Assembly: GCF_028021195.1 (NCBI RefSeq)
Contig: NZ_CP115668.1
Span: forward strand, 2,108,001-2,172,000
Direction: 5' to 3'
Source: Cutibacterium equinum
GTDB lineage: Bacteria > Actinomycetota > Actinomycetes > Propionibacteriales > Propionibacteriaceae
Length of the DNA: 64,000 bases
Shown: positions 37,300 through 46,719 of the stretch, piece after piece
Position numbering within the stretch: position 1 is the first letter of the stretch
Layout of the letters: every line of letters begins with the position of its first letter
Notes under the pieces: model-generated
What the model was told of the DNA's origin: nothing
Seen by the model: only the letters and a program-made list of their open reading frames with translations
Databases searched by the model: none
Translations under genes and position numbers: made by a program

Positions 37300-38502
37300 A
37301 TGTCCAACGTGCTCGACACCATTCTCGTGGTGTACCTCGCCGGGCGTGCCATGACCGGGTGGAAGCGCGGAGCCATCGTCGCAGTGGTCAGCGTCGCCGG
37401 ATTGGTTCTCGGGCTGTGGGCCGGTCTGTGGATCTCCGGCATCGTTGCCGAGGCATTCTTCGACGAGAACTGGACCTGGCTGGCGGAAGGAGCGGCGCGG
37501 GCGTGCATCATCCTCGTCGTCGCCAAAATCATCGAGGGCGTCTGCCTGACCATCGCCCGACGCCTCCGGAATGCCTCCACCTCAGCGCGGTTGGACACTG
37601 TGGACAGTGTGGGCGGCGCGGTGCTCCACGTCATCGCGAGTGCCCTGGTCATCACGGTGGCCGCGACAGCTCTGGCACCCGTCCTGCCACCGTCGTGGGC
37701 CTGGGCCATCGACGAGTCATCCATCGTCACTCAGACCAACCGCGTCATCCCGGAACAGGTCAACGACGCTGCCACCCGACTGGTCGGGCAGGCGGCCGAC
37801 GCCTTCCCGAAGGTCTTTGCCGGCGACACCCCCAACCTGCTGCCGCCGGGGCCGGCCCCCGACGACGATGCTGTCACCACCGAGGCGGTGCGGCGGGCAG
37901 CCACATCGATCGTCAAGGTGAGGTCGCGCGCCCCGCAGTGTGATCGGGCCTCCGAGGGCACTGGATGGGTGAGCTCCCCTCACCGGGTGGTGACGAATGC
38001 CCACGTCGTCGCGGGGTCCGACGGCGTCACCGTGCAGGTGGGCGGGACTGGGGCTCGACTGCAGGCCAGCGTCATCGCCTATGACCCGGACGTAGATCTG
38101 GCGGTGTTGGCGGTTCCGAATCTTGATGCCCCGGCCTTGACGATGGCCTCGACCGTCAACAACGGTGACGCGGCGGTCGTGGCAGGATTCCCGCTGGATG
38201 GTGGGTACACCTTGGGAGCCGCGACCGTGGGTCCGTCGATCCAGGCCCGCGGCGAGAACATCTACGGCACCGGCACCGTCGTGCGCGAGATTCTCTCACT
38301 GCGTGCCACGGTGCGTCCGGGCAACTCGGGTGGGCCGCTACTGACGACCGACGGCAAGGTCGCCGGCACGATCTTCGGCAGGTCCACCAGCCAGCCGCAG
38401 ACCGGGTACGCGCTGACGAACAACCAGACCCGCGCGTTCATTCGCGCTGTTGGGCCCAGCGACAACCACCCGGTGTCGACCGGCAGGTGCACCGTCGGCT
38501 GA
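37300..38502 (+). CDS. MarP-type membrane serine protease
   Basis: 400 residues. The N-terminal CvpA/colicin-V-production-like region has four membrane helices (about 1-165). It is followed by a chymotrypsin-like periplasmic protease with His in VVTNAHVVAGS, Asp in DPDVDLAVLAV and Ser in RPGNSGGPLL. Mycobacterium MarP is required for acid and oxidative stress tolerance and cleaves the hydrolase RipA; a similar role is plausible. The single Cys pair typical of the family appears (APQCDRAS and GRCTVG). Confidence 0.88.
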   Translation: MSNVLDTILVVYLAGRAMTGWKRGAIVAVVSVAGLVLGLWAGLWISGIVAEAFFDENWTWLAEGAARACIILVVAKIIEGVCLTIARRLRNASTSARLDTVDSVGGAVLHVIASALVITVAATALAPVLPPSWAWAIDESSIVTQTNRVIPEQVNDAATRLVGQAADAFPKVFAGDTPNLLPPGPAPDDDAVTTEAVRRAATSIVKVRSRAPQCDRASEGTGWVSSPHRVVTNAHVVAGSDGVTVQVGGTGARLQASVIAYDPDVDLAVLAVPNLDAPALTMASTVNNGDAAVVAGFPLDGGYTLGAATVGPSIQARGENIYGTGTVVREILSLRATVRPGNSGGPLLTTDGKVAGTIFGRSTSQPQTGYALTNNQTRAFIRAVGPSDNHPVSTGRCTVG

Positions 38503-38717
38503 ACCGTTGTCAAAACCTTGGGCGGTCAATGTTCCCGCTGCCGTGCAAGACCGCGCACGTTTGCCGTCACCGTCCCCTGAATCACAGTCTGACAAGCCCT
38601 GATACCACCTCGGCAAGTGAGGTGTGCTGCGTATTGCCCGCCGTGACGCCCGGGGTGTGGATTTCTGGCGCCTTGTCGACCCTTCAGTCCTGGCCCACGC
38701 CCCAATAGCATTGGGCC
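38503..38717. other. Intergenic region between MarP and YciI genes
   Basis: About 215 bp. No gene or strong signal was seen. It should contain the YciI promoter. Confidence 0.4.
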
Positions 38718-38996
38718 ATGGCAGTTTTCATCGTCGAAACCCATTACGACCCCGCCCATTCCGAAGAGCGCATGGCGGCACGTCCGGCCCACCTCGTGAA
38801 CCTTGACAGGATGCTCGAGCGTGGCCAACTCGTCAACGCTGGCCCACTGGCCGACGGCAGCGGAGCGGTACTCATCTACACCGTCCCTGACCGTGCAGCC
38901 CTCGACCATCTGCTCGAGGCGGACCCCTACCCCAAGACGGCGGTCCAGGTGACGTCCGTGCGCGAGTGGACTCCGAACTATCACTTTCATCCGTGA
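38718..38996 (+). CDS. YciI family protein
   Basis: 92 residues, about the usual family length. The ferredoxin-like fold is indicated by VFIVETHYDPAHSEERMAAR (with the conserved His/Asp region), RPAHLVNLDRMLERGQLVNAG and a central DGSGAVLIYTV strand. The conserved His-Asp pair of the family (in PAHLVNLD) is present. The biochemical role is unsettled: dehalogenase-like or lactone-active in some relatives. Confidence 0.85.
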   Translation: MAVFIVETHYDPAHSEERMAARPAHLVNLDRMLERGQLVNAGPLADGSGAVLIYTVPDRAALDHLLEADPYPKTAVQVTSVREWTPNYHFHP

Positions 38997-39033
38997 GGCC
39001 CGTGAGGGTTGAGCAGCGTGATGTCATGGAGTC

Positions 39034-40134
39034 ATGACGTCACCGCTGCTCTTCCAGCCCCTCACCCTTCGTGGATTGACGGTGCGCAACCGAGTCTGGT
39101 TGCCACCCATGTGCCAGTACGCAGTGGAGTCCCAGGATGGGATCCCGGGCACCTGGCATCTGGTTCACTACGGCTCCTTCGCTGTGGGTGGCTTCGGCCT
39201 CATCGTCGCCGAGGCCACCGCAGTGAGCCCGGAAGGGCGCATCAGCCCTTATGACACCGGGTTGTGGAATGACAACCAGATAGCGGCGTGGCGCACCGTC
39301 ACCGATGCTGTTCACCAACTGGGCGGCACGATCGCCGTGCAGTTGGGCCACGCTGGCCGTAAGGCTTCCACCGAGAAGTGGTGGCCAGGATTCCACGGTG
39401 CTGTGGTGCCTCCCGAACGGGGCGGCTGGATTCCGGTCGGCCCGACTGACGCACCGGCTGACGGAAAGCAGTACGTCGGCCTGCCCGTGGCAGCCCTGGA
39501 CGAGGACGGCATCGCGAAGGTCATCGACGACTTCCGCACCGCTGCAGCGCGAGCCGTGGAAGCCGGGTTCGACGCCGTCGAGATTCACAGCGCCCACGGT
39601 TACCTGCTGCACCAGTTCTACTCACCGCTGTCCAACACCCGCACCGACGGCTGGGGAGGTGACTTCGACGGACGTGTCCGTCTGCCTTTGGAGGTCGCGC
39701 GGGTTGTACGCGGCGCCATCCCCGACGACATGCCCCTGCTGGCGCGCCTGTCGGTCACTGACTGGCGAGACGACGGCTGGCAGGTCGAGGACTCCGTCGA
39801 ATTGTCGCGTCGTTTTGCCGAGGCCGGCGTCGACCTGCTGGACGCTTCCTCGGGTGGTAACTCATCGGCACCCATCCCCGTCGCCCCGGCCTACCAGGCT
39901 GATCTGGCGGCACGGATACGCGCCGAGGCAGGGATTCCCACCGCCACCGTCGGCATGATCTGGACCGCAGAGCTGGCCGAGAAGCTGGTCGAAGACGGCA
40001 GCGCCGACGCCGTCATGGTCGGTCGAGCAGCCCTGCGTGACACCAATTGGCCGTTGCGCGCCGCTCACGAGCTGGGTGTTCCCAACGAGGACGCCCCGTG
40101 GCATCCGGCGAGGTTCCGAGGAGCCTGGCGCTGA
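39034..40134 (+). CDS. NADH:flavin oxidoreductase, old yellow enzyme family (YqjM-like)
   Basis: 366 residues. An FMN-binding TIM barrel: MCQYAVESQDGIPGTWHLVH near the N terminus, VQLGHAGRKAS, the catalytic/substrate site in FDAVEIHSAHGYLLHQFYSP (H..N/H region), DLLDASSGGNSS and VMVGRAALRD at the end. The enzyme reduces activated C=C bonds using NAD(P)H. The CQY motif is that of the thermophilic-like/YqjM class. No partner gene is adjacent. Confidence 0.88.
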   Translation: MTSPLLFQPLTLRGLTVRNRVWLPPMCQYAVESQDGIPGTWHLVHYGSFAVGGFGLIVAEATAVSPEGRISPYDTGLWNDNQIAAWRTVTDAVHQLGGTIAVQLGHAGRKASTEKWWPGFHGAVVPPERGGWIPVGPTDAPADGKQYVGLPVAALDEDGIAKVIDDFRTAAARAVEAGFDAVEIHSAHGYLLHQFYSPLSNTRTDGWGGDFDGRVRLPLEVARVVRGAIPDDMPLLARLSVTDWRDDGWQVEDSVELSRRFAEAGVDLLDASSGGNSSAPIPVAPAYQADLAARIRAEAGIPTATVGMIWTAELAEKLVEDGSADAVMVGRAALRDTNWPLRAAHELGVPNEDAPWHPARFRGAWR

Positions 40135-40219
40135 TCCTCGTCAACAAGCAATGGATTGTCACGGTGACGGCCCTGTCCCCCTTGGAATGACCCTTGTGAG
40201 CGGACCGGGCCGACGAACG

Positions 40220-40843
40220 TCAGCGATTCCATCTCTTTTTGTGCTTTGCGAACTTCTTGGATCCAGGGCCGAAGATGACGACGTCACTGAGGATGTTCGT
40301 CCCGCTCAAGGTGAGGACCGGGGCATCGGGGCCTGGCTGGGAGAGTCCGAGGACCTTGACTTCTCCGAGAACGTGCGACATCGAGTCCTCGATGCGCACC
40401 CCGTCGGGTACCAGGAGAGTCGCGTCGCACATGAAGATCGTCAGATCGATGGTGATGTGACGACTTGCCCACGACATGGACGTCAGGTCGAAGCACGGAT
40501 CCCCCATGATGCCGATGACGTTGGTGTGCTTGGCCATCGTTCGTCCAGAGGCCCAGACCGTGTCGCTCATGATGCAGATCATGCGGTCGGTATCCGGGCC
40601 GGGAGCGACGCGCACGGGGTCTCCCTGATGGCCCACAGCGGGCAGGGCAATGTTCTCGACCGTCGCGCCCAGGTCAGAGAGCAACCCGCCCAGATCGCCA
40701 TAGGTGCGGGCCTGCAAAGCAGCCTCGACGCGTTCGTCATGTTCATCGCGCGTGAGCTTTCCCTCGACCCACGCATTGTCGAGGATGTCCGTTGCCCGAG
40801 CGCGCTCAGCATCACCAATCCGCCAGTCGTCCGGGACCGTCAT
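40220..40843 (-). CDS. DUF1707 and LiaF-like domain protein
   Basis: 207 residues. The N terminus is a DUF1707 (SHOCT-like) domain: RIGDAERARATDILDNAWVE and KLTRDEHDERVEAALQART. The C-terminal half resembles the cell-wall-active antibiotics response (LiaF/YvqF) beta domain with strands such as HITIDLTIFMCDATLLVPDG. No membrane helix is clear, so it may be cytosolic. Envelope-stress signalling is possible by family, but the role is unknown. It is divergent from the riboswitch gene. Confidence 0.8.
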   Translation of the reverse strand: MTVPDDWRIGDAERARATDILDNAWVEGKLTRDEHDERVEAALQARTYGDLGGLLSDLGATVENIALPAVGHQGDPVRVAPGPDTDRMICIMSDTVWASGRTMAKHTNVIGIMGDPCFDLTSMSWASRHITIDLTIFMCDATLLVPDGVRIEDSMSHVLGEVKVLGLSQPGPDAPVLTLSGTNILSDVVIFGPGSKKFAKHKKRWNR

Positions 40844-40919
40844 GGCGCAAGCCTACCAACGTCGGACTCCCCACAACATGCGTTGACTGTCCTTGATCAG
40901 CGTTCATATAGTGACCAGT

Positions 40920-41092
40920 GCACATGGTTCCCGTGTTCGCACGGGCCAAGAGGGAATCCGGTGAGAATCCGGAGCTGCCCCGCAGCGGTGTACGAGAACG
41001 ACCGCCGTCATCACGCACTGTGCTTCGGCATGGGAAGCGACGGCCAGTAGGCAAAAAGTGCTCGTGAGTCCGAAGACCTGCCAGGTGTGGTC
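40920..41092 (+). promoter_or_regulatory. Cobalamin (B12) riboswitch
   Basis: The conserved core is present: AAGAGGGAATCCGGTGAGAA then CGGAGCTGCCCCGCAGCGGT at 40949-40988, and the B12 box region GAGTCCGAAGACCTGCC at 41066-41082. The leader continues to the nrdA ribosome binding site (GGAGG). Adenosylcobalamin should shut off the gene below. In Streptomyces a B12 riboswitch controls the class I nrdABS operon in the same manner (established). Confidence 0.9.
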
Positions 41093-41211
41093 CCGCAACC
41101 GCGGGGCCCGGTTCGCGATCTCGCGGGAAGTATCGCAGCGTTCATGGGGACCAGTGTCCCCGCCGCATTCCGCCCGGTCGCGTGCCTACGGCATCGCACG
41201 GAGGAATTGCA

Positions 41212-43683
41212 ATGAGCGCCGACCCCATTTCAACCATCCGCGTCCGCAAACGCGACGGATCCCTGGCCCCCTACGACGGCAACGAAGTCGCCGCATCCAT
41301 CATGGATTCAGCCCGTGGGCTGGACGACGCCGTCGCCCGGGCAACCCTGCTGCAGGCTGAGGTGGAGATCACCCTGTTCGACGGCATCACCACCGATGCC
41401 CTGGACGAGGCCGTCATTCAGGTAGCCCTGGGCAATGCCAAGGACGACCCGGCCTTTGACACCATCGCAAGCCGTATCGCGGTCAAGAAGCTGTACAAGG
41501 AGGTCTTCGGCAACACCCATGACATCGTGGGTGACGTCGCCCCGGATCGGGTGCGCGATCTGCACCGTCTCTGCTTCCCGAGCACGATCAACAGTCTCGT
41601 CTCCGGCGGTCACCTCGACCAGCGTCTGGGCCAGGTCTTTGACCTTGACGCCCTGGCGGACGCCATCGACCCGACTCGTGACGACCTCCTCAACTTCACC
41701 GCCGTGCGCACCATCGTCAACCGTTACCTCTTGCGCACCGACAATCAGGCATTGGAGGTGCCTCAGTACTTCTGGATGCGCGTGGCGATGGGGCTCAGCC
41801 TGACCGAGGATGATCCGACCTCCTCGGCGCTGGCCTTGTATGACTCGATGAGCAACCTGCGTCACCTCGCGGCCGAATCGACCCTCGTCAACGCGGGAAC
41901 CCCGGCTGGTCAGCTGTCCACCTGCTTCGTCATGCGCACCGAGGATGACCTCGAGCACATCGCTCGGACGATCCGTGACGTCATGTGGATCACCAAGGGC
42001 ACCGGCGGCATGGGCGTTTCGATGTCGGATCTGCGCTGCGAGGGGTCACCGCTTCGCTCCGGCAACACCGCCTCGACTGGGCCGATCCCTGTCATGCACA
42101 CCATCGATTCGACGCTGCAGGCAGTCTCGCGGGACGGGGAGAAACTCGGCTCGCTGTGCTTCTACATGGAGAACTGGCACATGGATTTCCCGCAGTTCCT
42201 CGATCTGCGGCGCGACTCCGGTGATCCTTACCGACGCACCCGCAACGCCGACACTGCGGTGTGGATCTCCGACGAGTTCATGAAGCGGGTCGCCAAGGAC
42301 GAGGACTGGTACCTCTTCGACCCCGCCGAGACCCCCGATCTCACCGAGCTGACCGGGTCGGCCTTCTCGAAGCGGTACGCCCACTACATCGAGCAGGCCG
42401 AGGCCGGGGCGATCACGCGGTTCCATCGCACCACCGCCCGCGAGCAGTTCCGGGCCATCCTGGTGAGCCTGCAGACGACGTCCCACCCGTGGCTGACATG
42501 GAAGGACAGCGTCAACACCCGTGCGTTGAACAACAACACCGGGACGATTCACTCCTCGAATCTGTGCACCGAGATCTGCCTTCCCCAGGATCGCGACCAC
42601 ACCTCGGTGTGCAATCTGGCTTCGGTGAACCTCGCCGGGCACCTCGTCGGTCCGCGGGGGAAACGTCGCATGGACTGGCAGCAACTGGCCGCCACCACTC
42701 GCCTGGCGGTACGTCACCTGGACAACCTCGTCGACATCACTGCCTCGGCGGTGCCCCAGGCCGAGCGTTCCAATCTGGAGAACCGGGCCATCGGCCTGGG
42801 CGTCATGGGGCTGACGGACATGCTCGAGCAGGTGCGGGTGCCCTATGACTCCCCCGAGGCCTGCGAGATCGTCGACCGGGTGATCGAGTTCATCAGTTGG
42901 CACGCCATCGACACCTCTGTTGACCTGGCCGTCGAGCGTGGCTCGTACCCGATGTTCGAGGGCTCCGGCTGGTCGAAGGGAATGGTCCCGGTCGACACCC
43001 TGACCGTCCTCGAGCATGACCGTGGCATACCCGTTGACGTCGACCGGACGACGCGGATGGACTGGGACGGGCTGCGCGCCAAGGTGAGCCAAGGGATGCG
43101 CAATGCCACCGTCATGGCCATCGCCCCAACGGCGTCGATTGGCCTGGTTGCCGGCACGACCCCGGGCCTGGACCCGCAAGTGTCCCACGTGTTCTCCCGA
43201 ACGAGCTCGGACGGGACGTTCCTCGAGGTCAACCCCAACCTCGTGGCCGACCTCAAGAAGCTCGGGCTGTGGGAGAAGGTGCGCGAGGAAGTGCTGCGTC
43301 ACCAGGGCGATCCCAGTCAGATCGACGCCATCCCGGCCTCACTGCGACGTGTATACGGCACCTCCTCCACCCTCGACCCGATGGCCTACCTCAACGTGGC
43401 TGCCCGGGCCCAGAAGTGGGTGGACCAGGCCATCAGCCGAAACATCTACCTGGCGTCCCGGTCGGTCGGTGACATGGAGGACCTCTACACCGCTGCATGG
43501 CGCATGGGAGTCAAGACGACCTATTACCTTCACATGCTGCCCCGTCGCACCGCCGACAAGCCAGCGGTAGCGGTCGCCAAGGCTGCAGGGCGCCGCAACG
43601 GCCCTCGTCGCGGATTCGCGACCACAGTACGTCGCGACACCAGCGCCAAAGTATGCCTTGGGACTAGCATCACCCCTTGTTAA
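41212..43683 (+). CDS. nrdA: Class I ribonucleotide reductase large subunit (R1-like), riboswitch-controlled
   Basis: 823 residues from ATG 41212 with GGAGGAA ahead. An N-terminal ATP-cone (IRVRKRDGSLAPYDGNEVAA) is followed by the catalytic barrel with STCFVMRTEDDLEHI (redox Cys), HSSNLCTEICLP (thiyl-radical Cys and Glu, class I form SNLCTEI rather than class II SNPCGEI), APTASIGLVAGTTPGLDPQ, and TTYYL near the end (the tyrosine pair for radical transfer). The expected C-terminal CxxC is absent: the tail ends VCLGTSITPC. No nrdB follows. It should reduce ribonucleotides when B12 is scarce, with an R2 subunit from elsewhere. Confidence 0.85.
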   Translation: MSADPISTIRVRKRDGSLAPYDGNEVAASIMDSARGLDDAVARATLLQAEVEITLFDGITTDALDEAVIQVALGNAKDDPAFDTIASRIAVKKLYKEVFGNTHDIVGDVAPDRVRDLHRLCFPSTINSLVSGGHLDQRLGQVFDLDALADAIDPTRDDLLNFTAVRTIVNRYLLRTDNQALEVPQYFWMRVAMGLSLTEDDPTSSALALYDSMSNLRHLAAESTLVNAGTPAGQLSTCFVMRTEDDLEHIARTIRDVMWITKGTGGMGVSMSDLRCEGSPLRSGNTASTGPIPVMHTIDSTLQAVSRDGEKLGSLCFYMENWHMDFPQFLDLRRDSGDPYRRTRNADTAVWISDEFMKRVAKDEDWYLFDPAETPDLTELTGSAFSKRYAHYIEQAEAGAITRFHRTTAREQFRAILVSLQTTSHPWLTWKDSVNTRALNNNTGTIHSSNLCTEICLPQDRDHTSVCNLASVNLAGHLVGPRGKRRMDWQQLAATTRLAVRHLDNLVDITASAVPQAERSNLENRAIGLGVMGLTDMLEQVRVPYDSPEACEIVDRVIEFISWHAIDTSVDLAVERGSYPMFEGSGWSKGMVPVDTLTVLEHDRGIPVDVDRTTRMDWDGLRAKVSQGMRNATVMAIAPTASIGLVAGTTPGLDPQVSHVFSRTSSDGTFLEVNPNLVADLKKLGLWEKVREEVLRHQGDPSQIDAIPASLRRVYGTSSTLDPMAYLNVAARAQKWVDQAISRNIYLASRSVGDMEDLYTAAWRMGVKTTYYLHMLPRRTADKPAVAVAKAAGRRNGPRRGFATTVRRDTSAKVCLGTSITPC

Positions 43684-44183
43684 TGTTGCGTGCCGTGGAC
43701 GATCTCTTCAGCCCGCCAGGAGGCGAATGGCACCCGGTATCCCCGCAATTCGTGACCGTCAAGAGGCTCATGGTCTGCCTGACCTGGGGCATCCAGACAG
43801 TCATTCTCGCCGTCGTGCTGGGAATCTTCGTGACCTGGTGGGCTGGTGTCATCGCCGCCGTAGTTGGCTTGGTCCTCACCGGATGGCGGTTTTCGCGGAT
43901 GCCGGCCGTCGTGGCTGCGATGGGCTGGTGCGAACGGGGAAGCGACCTGTGCATTCGCTCCGGGCCGTGGTTCCGGGAGATGGTCATCGTGCCCTATGGC
44001 AGGATGCAGGCCGTCGAGATCAAGGCTGGCCCCGTCGACCGGCACTGGGGTGTGGCATCCGTGGAGCTGGTCACCGCAGCGATGGCGACCAACGCCTCGA
44101 TTGATGGTCTGCCCGCCGAGGAGGCCAAGGCCCTACGCGACCGGATCACGGAGATGGCCGAGGAGAAGGACGCGGCCCTGTGA
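43683..44183 (+). CDS. Bacterial PH (DUF304/YdbS-like) membrane protein
   Basis: 166 residues. Two N-terminal membrane helices (WGIQTVILAVVLGIFVTW, WAGVIAAVVGLVL) precede a bPH2 domain (GSDLCIRSGPWFREMVIVPY and GRMQAVEIKAGPVDRHWGV). The ATG shares its A with the nrdA stop codon (TAATG), suggesting coupling; the upstream TTG is less likely. It ends overlapping the next gene by four bases. With it, it matches the YdbS/YdbT pair of Bacillus, membrane proteins whose role is linked to envelope function. Confidence 0.75.
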   Translation: MLRAVDDLFSPPGGEWHPVSPQFVTVKRLMVCLTWGIQTVILAVVLGIFVTWWAGVIAAVVGLVLTGWRFSRMPAVVAAMGWCERGSDLCIRSGPWFREMVIVPYGRMQAVEIKAGPVDRHWGVASVELVTAAMATNASIDGLPAEEAKALRDRITEMAEEKDAAL

Positions 44184-45655
44184 CCCCAGATCAACAGCGC
44201 CTCGACGAGGACCGACGCGACATCACCATTCCCCCCGCCCCGGTTGTCGAGCAGCCTGCGCCCGAGGGGGTCGTGGAGAGACGCCCACACTGGGCCACCC
44301 CTTTGGTGCGCGGCTGGATGGTCATCGCTGCCGCAGCCTTCATCCTGCTCAAGCAGTTGCTCCAGGACGGCAAGGACCTGCGCTCGTTGTCCGTCCGCGA
44401 ACTGGGATTCGGCGGAAGCATCATCGTCGTCGTGGCCATCCTGCAGATCATTGTGGGAGCCTTCGTGTGGGCGACCACGAGGTTCCACATCGACGAGGAC
44501 GAAGTGCGCATCGAGCACCGCTTCATCACCCACGAATCCGATCGGCTGGCCCTGTCCAAGATTCAAGGAATCGACGTCGTCCAGCCCTTCGCCGCCCGGA
44601 TCGTCGGTCTGGCGAGCCTCAACATCGACGTCGGAGCGTCCGACTCCAAGAAGATCGAGTTCTTGAAACGTAGCGAGGCCTACGATCTGCGCGACCTGCT
44701 CATCTCGCGAGCACACCGCGACGCCGCCCCGTCTCCTACCGACAGTGCAGGTGACGGTGTCGGATCTCAATGGTGGGATCGACGCCGAGACGAGCACGAA
44801 ATCGTCAACGTCACAGCCAAGCGAGCCCTCATCGCCGGGTTCTTGTCGATGACGTTCGTCTTCCAAGTATTGGCCCTGATCGCGTCAATCGTCCTCAGCG
44901 TCGCCGCCCATCAGCCTCTCGGTATTGCCGCCATCCTGGCCGTATCGCTGTCCATGATCGGGGTGGTGTGGAAGCAGCTCGACGCCGCGTGGAAGTTCCG
45001 TCTGCTGAGGTCGGCAGGTGCCCTCAAAGCCGTCCACGGTCTGACCAGCCTCACGACGCGCACCGTCCCGGTACACAGGGTGCAAGCAGTGGAGGTGGTC
45101 ACGCCGCTGCTGTGGCGTCCGTTCGGATTGTCCCGTATCACAATGACGGTGCTCGGTGGCGCTGGTCTGTCGGACGTCGAACAGTCGACCGTTCTGCTGC
45201 CCATCGGCGACGACGCCCAGGTCCGCGCCGCCCTTGACGCCTTGTGGCCAGGGTTCCGGCTGGATTCGGTGCACCTCAACGGCATCCCGAAACGAGCCCG
45301 GTGGTTCCGCTGGTTCGACCAGAAGGTCATTGCCTGGGGGTTTGACGACGAGGTCGTCGTAACACGGCAGGGGCTGTTCAACCGCACCCTGAGCGTCGTC
45401 CCGCACGCCCGATCTCAGTCGGTACGGCTGGCACAGGGTCCGCTGCAGCGTCAGCTCGGACTGGCCGATGTGTCTGTGCACACCCCGTCGGGTCCGGTGA
45501 CGGTGTCGTGTACCAACCTCGACGCATCGGATGCGCGCACCTTTGTCATGGGCCAGATGGACCGCACCCATGCCGCCCGGGCCCGGGAACTGCGCGACCC
45601 CGACCGGTCTCACCCTGGTCAGACGGACCCACTCGACACCGCTCACCATCGGTAA
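44180..45655 (+). CDS. Bacterial PH (DUF304/YdbT-like) multi-domain membrane protein
   Basis: 491 residues from GTG 44180, coupled to the preceding gene (GTGA). Several membrane helices (for example AFILLKQLL, IIVVVAILQIIVGAFVW, VLALIASIVLSVAA) alternate with three bPH2 domains around residues 95-165, 280-370 and 385-450: VRIEHRFITHESDRLALSKI, TVPVHRVQAVEVVTPLLWRP and RTLSVVPHARSQSVRLAQGP. This repeated layout matches YdbT-like proteins. Function is not established; membrane protection against toxins is known for one Bacillus pair (YdbST), so that is a possible role. Confidence 0.8.
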   Translation: MTPDQQRLDEDRRDITIPPAPVVEQPAPEGVVERRPHWATPLVRGWMVIAAAAFILLKQLLQDGKDLRSLSVRELGFGGSIIVVVAILQIIVGAFVWATTRFHIDEDEVRIEHRFITHESDRLALSKIQGIDVVQPFAARIVGLASLNIDVGASDSKKIEFLKRSEAYDLRDLLISRAHRDAAPSPTDSAGDGVGSQWWDRRRDEHEIVNVTAKRALIAGFLSMTFVFQVLALIASIVLSVAAHQPLGIAAILAVSLSMIGVVWKQLDAAWKFRLLRSAGALKAVHGLTSLTTRTVPVHRVQAVEVVTPLLWRPFGLSRITMTVLGGAGLSDVEQSTVLLPIGDDAQVRAALDALWPGFRLDSVHLNGIPKRARWFRWFDQKVIAWGFDDEVVVTRQGLFNRTLSVVPHARSQSVRLAQGPLQRQLGLADVSVHTPSGPVTVSCTNLDASDARTFVMGQMDRTHAARARELRDPDRSHPGQTDPLDTAHHR

Positions 45656-45710
45656 CCGCCTCTGACCTCGGTCTCCCCTCCTTCCGCCACCACCCACTAC
45701 CCTTGTCGCC

Positions 45711-46526
45711 ATGAGCAACGTGCTGGGAATTGACGTCGGCGGCTCCGGGATCAAGGGGGCCCCGGTAGACCTCGACATCGGAGACTTCGCCGAACCGAGA
45801 CTTCGTATCCCCACCCCTGAGAAGTCGTCCCCCGAGAACGTCGTCGCCGTGCTGCGCGAGATTGTCGACAACTTCGCCCCCACCATTGGCGACGGACCGG
45901 TCGGCATCTCCTTCCCCGCCCCGGCACGCCACGGCGTCATTCCCTTCATCTCCAACCTCGACCAGGGTTGGGCTGGTTTGCACGCCGAGAACTACATCAG
46001 TGAGGCCCTCGGCCGTCCCGTGACTGTCCTCAACGACGCCGACGCCGCTGGCCTGGGCGAGGTCCACTACGGCGCGGCGAAGGGCGTCCCGGGCGTCGTC
46101 ATCCTCACCACCCTGGGTACTGGCATCGGGTCGGCTGTCATCAACAATGGCGTCCTGCTGCCCAACACCGAACTCGGTCACTTGGAGATCGACGGCCACG
46201 ATGCCGAGAAACGCGCCGCGTCCTCGGTCAAGGACCGCAAGAAGATGTCCTACAAGGATTGGGCGACCAAGCGTCTGCAGCCCTACTACGAGGTTGTCGA
46301 GATGCTTTTCTCCCCCGACCTCTTCGTGGTCGGTGGAGGTGTCTCCAAGGATCACGAGAAGTTCTTCCAGTACCTCGACCTGGAGACACCGATCGTCCCG
46401 GCTCAGCTGTTCAACCGTGCCGGCATCATCGGCGCAGCTTGGCAGGCCCAGTGGCGTCTGGATCACCCTGACGTCAGCGAGGAGCAGGTCGCGCAGGCCG
46501 CCACGAAGGCCGAGAACGACGACTGA
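45711..46526 (+). CDS. ppgK: Polyphosphate glucokinase
   Basis: 271 residues of the ROK/ASKHA type: GIDVGGSGIKGAPVDL (phosphate-1 with the polyP-typical GSGIKG), LNDADAAGLGEVHYGAAKG (catalytic Asp, phosphate-2), LTTLGTGIGSAVINNG and GHLEIDGHDAEKRAASS. It phosphorylates glucose with polyphosphate or ATP, the first glycolytic step used by propionibacteria. Standing alone with its own terminator. Confidence 0.93.
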   Translation: MSNVLGIDVGGSGIKGAPVDLDIGDFAEPRLRIPTPEKSSPENVVAVLREIVDNFAPTIGDGPVGISFPAPARHGVIPFISNLDQGWAGLHAENYISEALGRPVTVLNDADAAGLGEVHYGAAKGVPGVVILTTLGTGIGSAVINNGVLLPNTELGHLEIDGHDAEKRAASSVKDRKKMSYKDWATKRLQPYYEVVEMLFSPDLFVVGGGVSKDHEKFFQYLDLETPIVPAQLFNRAGIIGAAWQAQWRLDHPDVSEEQVAQAATKAENDD

Positions 46527-46552
46527 GACCTGAGTAACCCTGCATCACAGTC

Positions 46553-46585
46553 ACGATCGCCCATCCGGAAAGGATGGGCGATCGT
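46553..46585 (+). terminator. Hairpin after ppgK
   Basis: Perfect 14-bp stem ACGATCGCCCATCC with loop GGAAA, followed by ACTTCC. Located 26 bases past the ppgK stop. Confidence 0.8.
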
Positions 46586-46719
46586 ACTTCCTCCCGCTAT
46601 CGCTGCGATCAAACCCGTGTACCACTCACTTTTGGTACCGCAGCACGATGTCTGATGATCCGCCCCACTGGCACGGTGGACACCATCCCGATCATCGCCC
46701 AATGACGAGGAAGGACATC

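Noticed and set aside
40917-41100. Class II (NrdJ) assignment for the riboswitch gene
   Set aside because: The SNLCTEI and TTYYL motifs are class I; class II proteins carry SNPCGE-type text.
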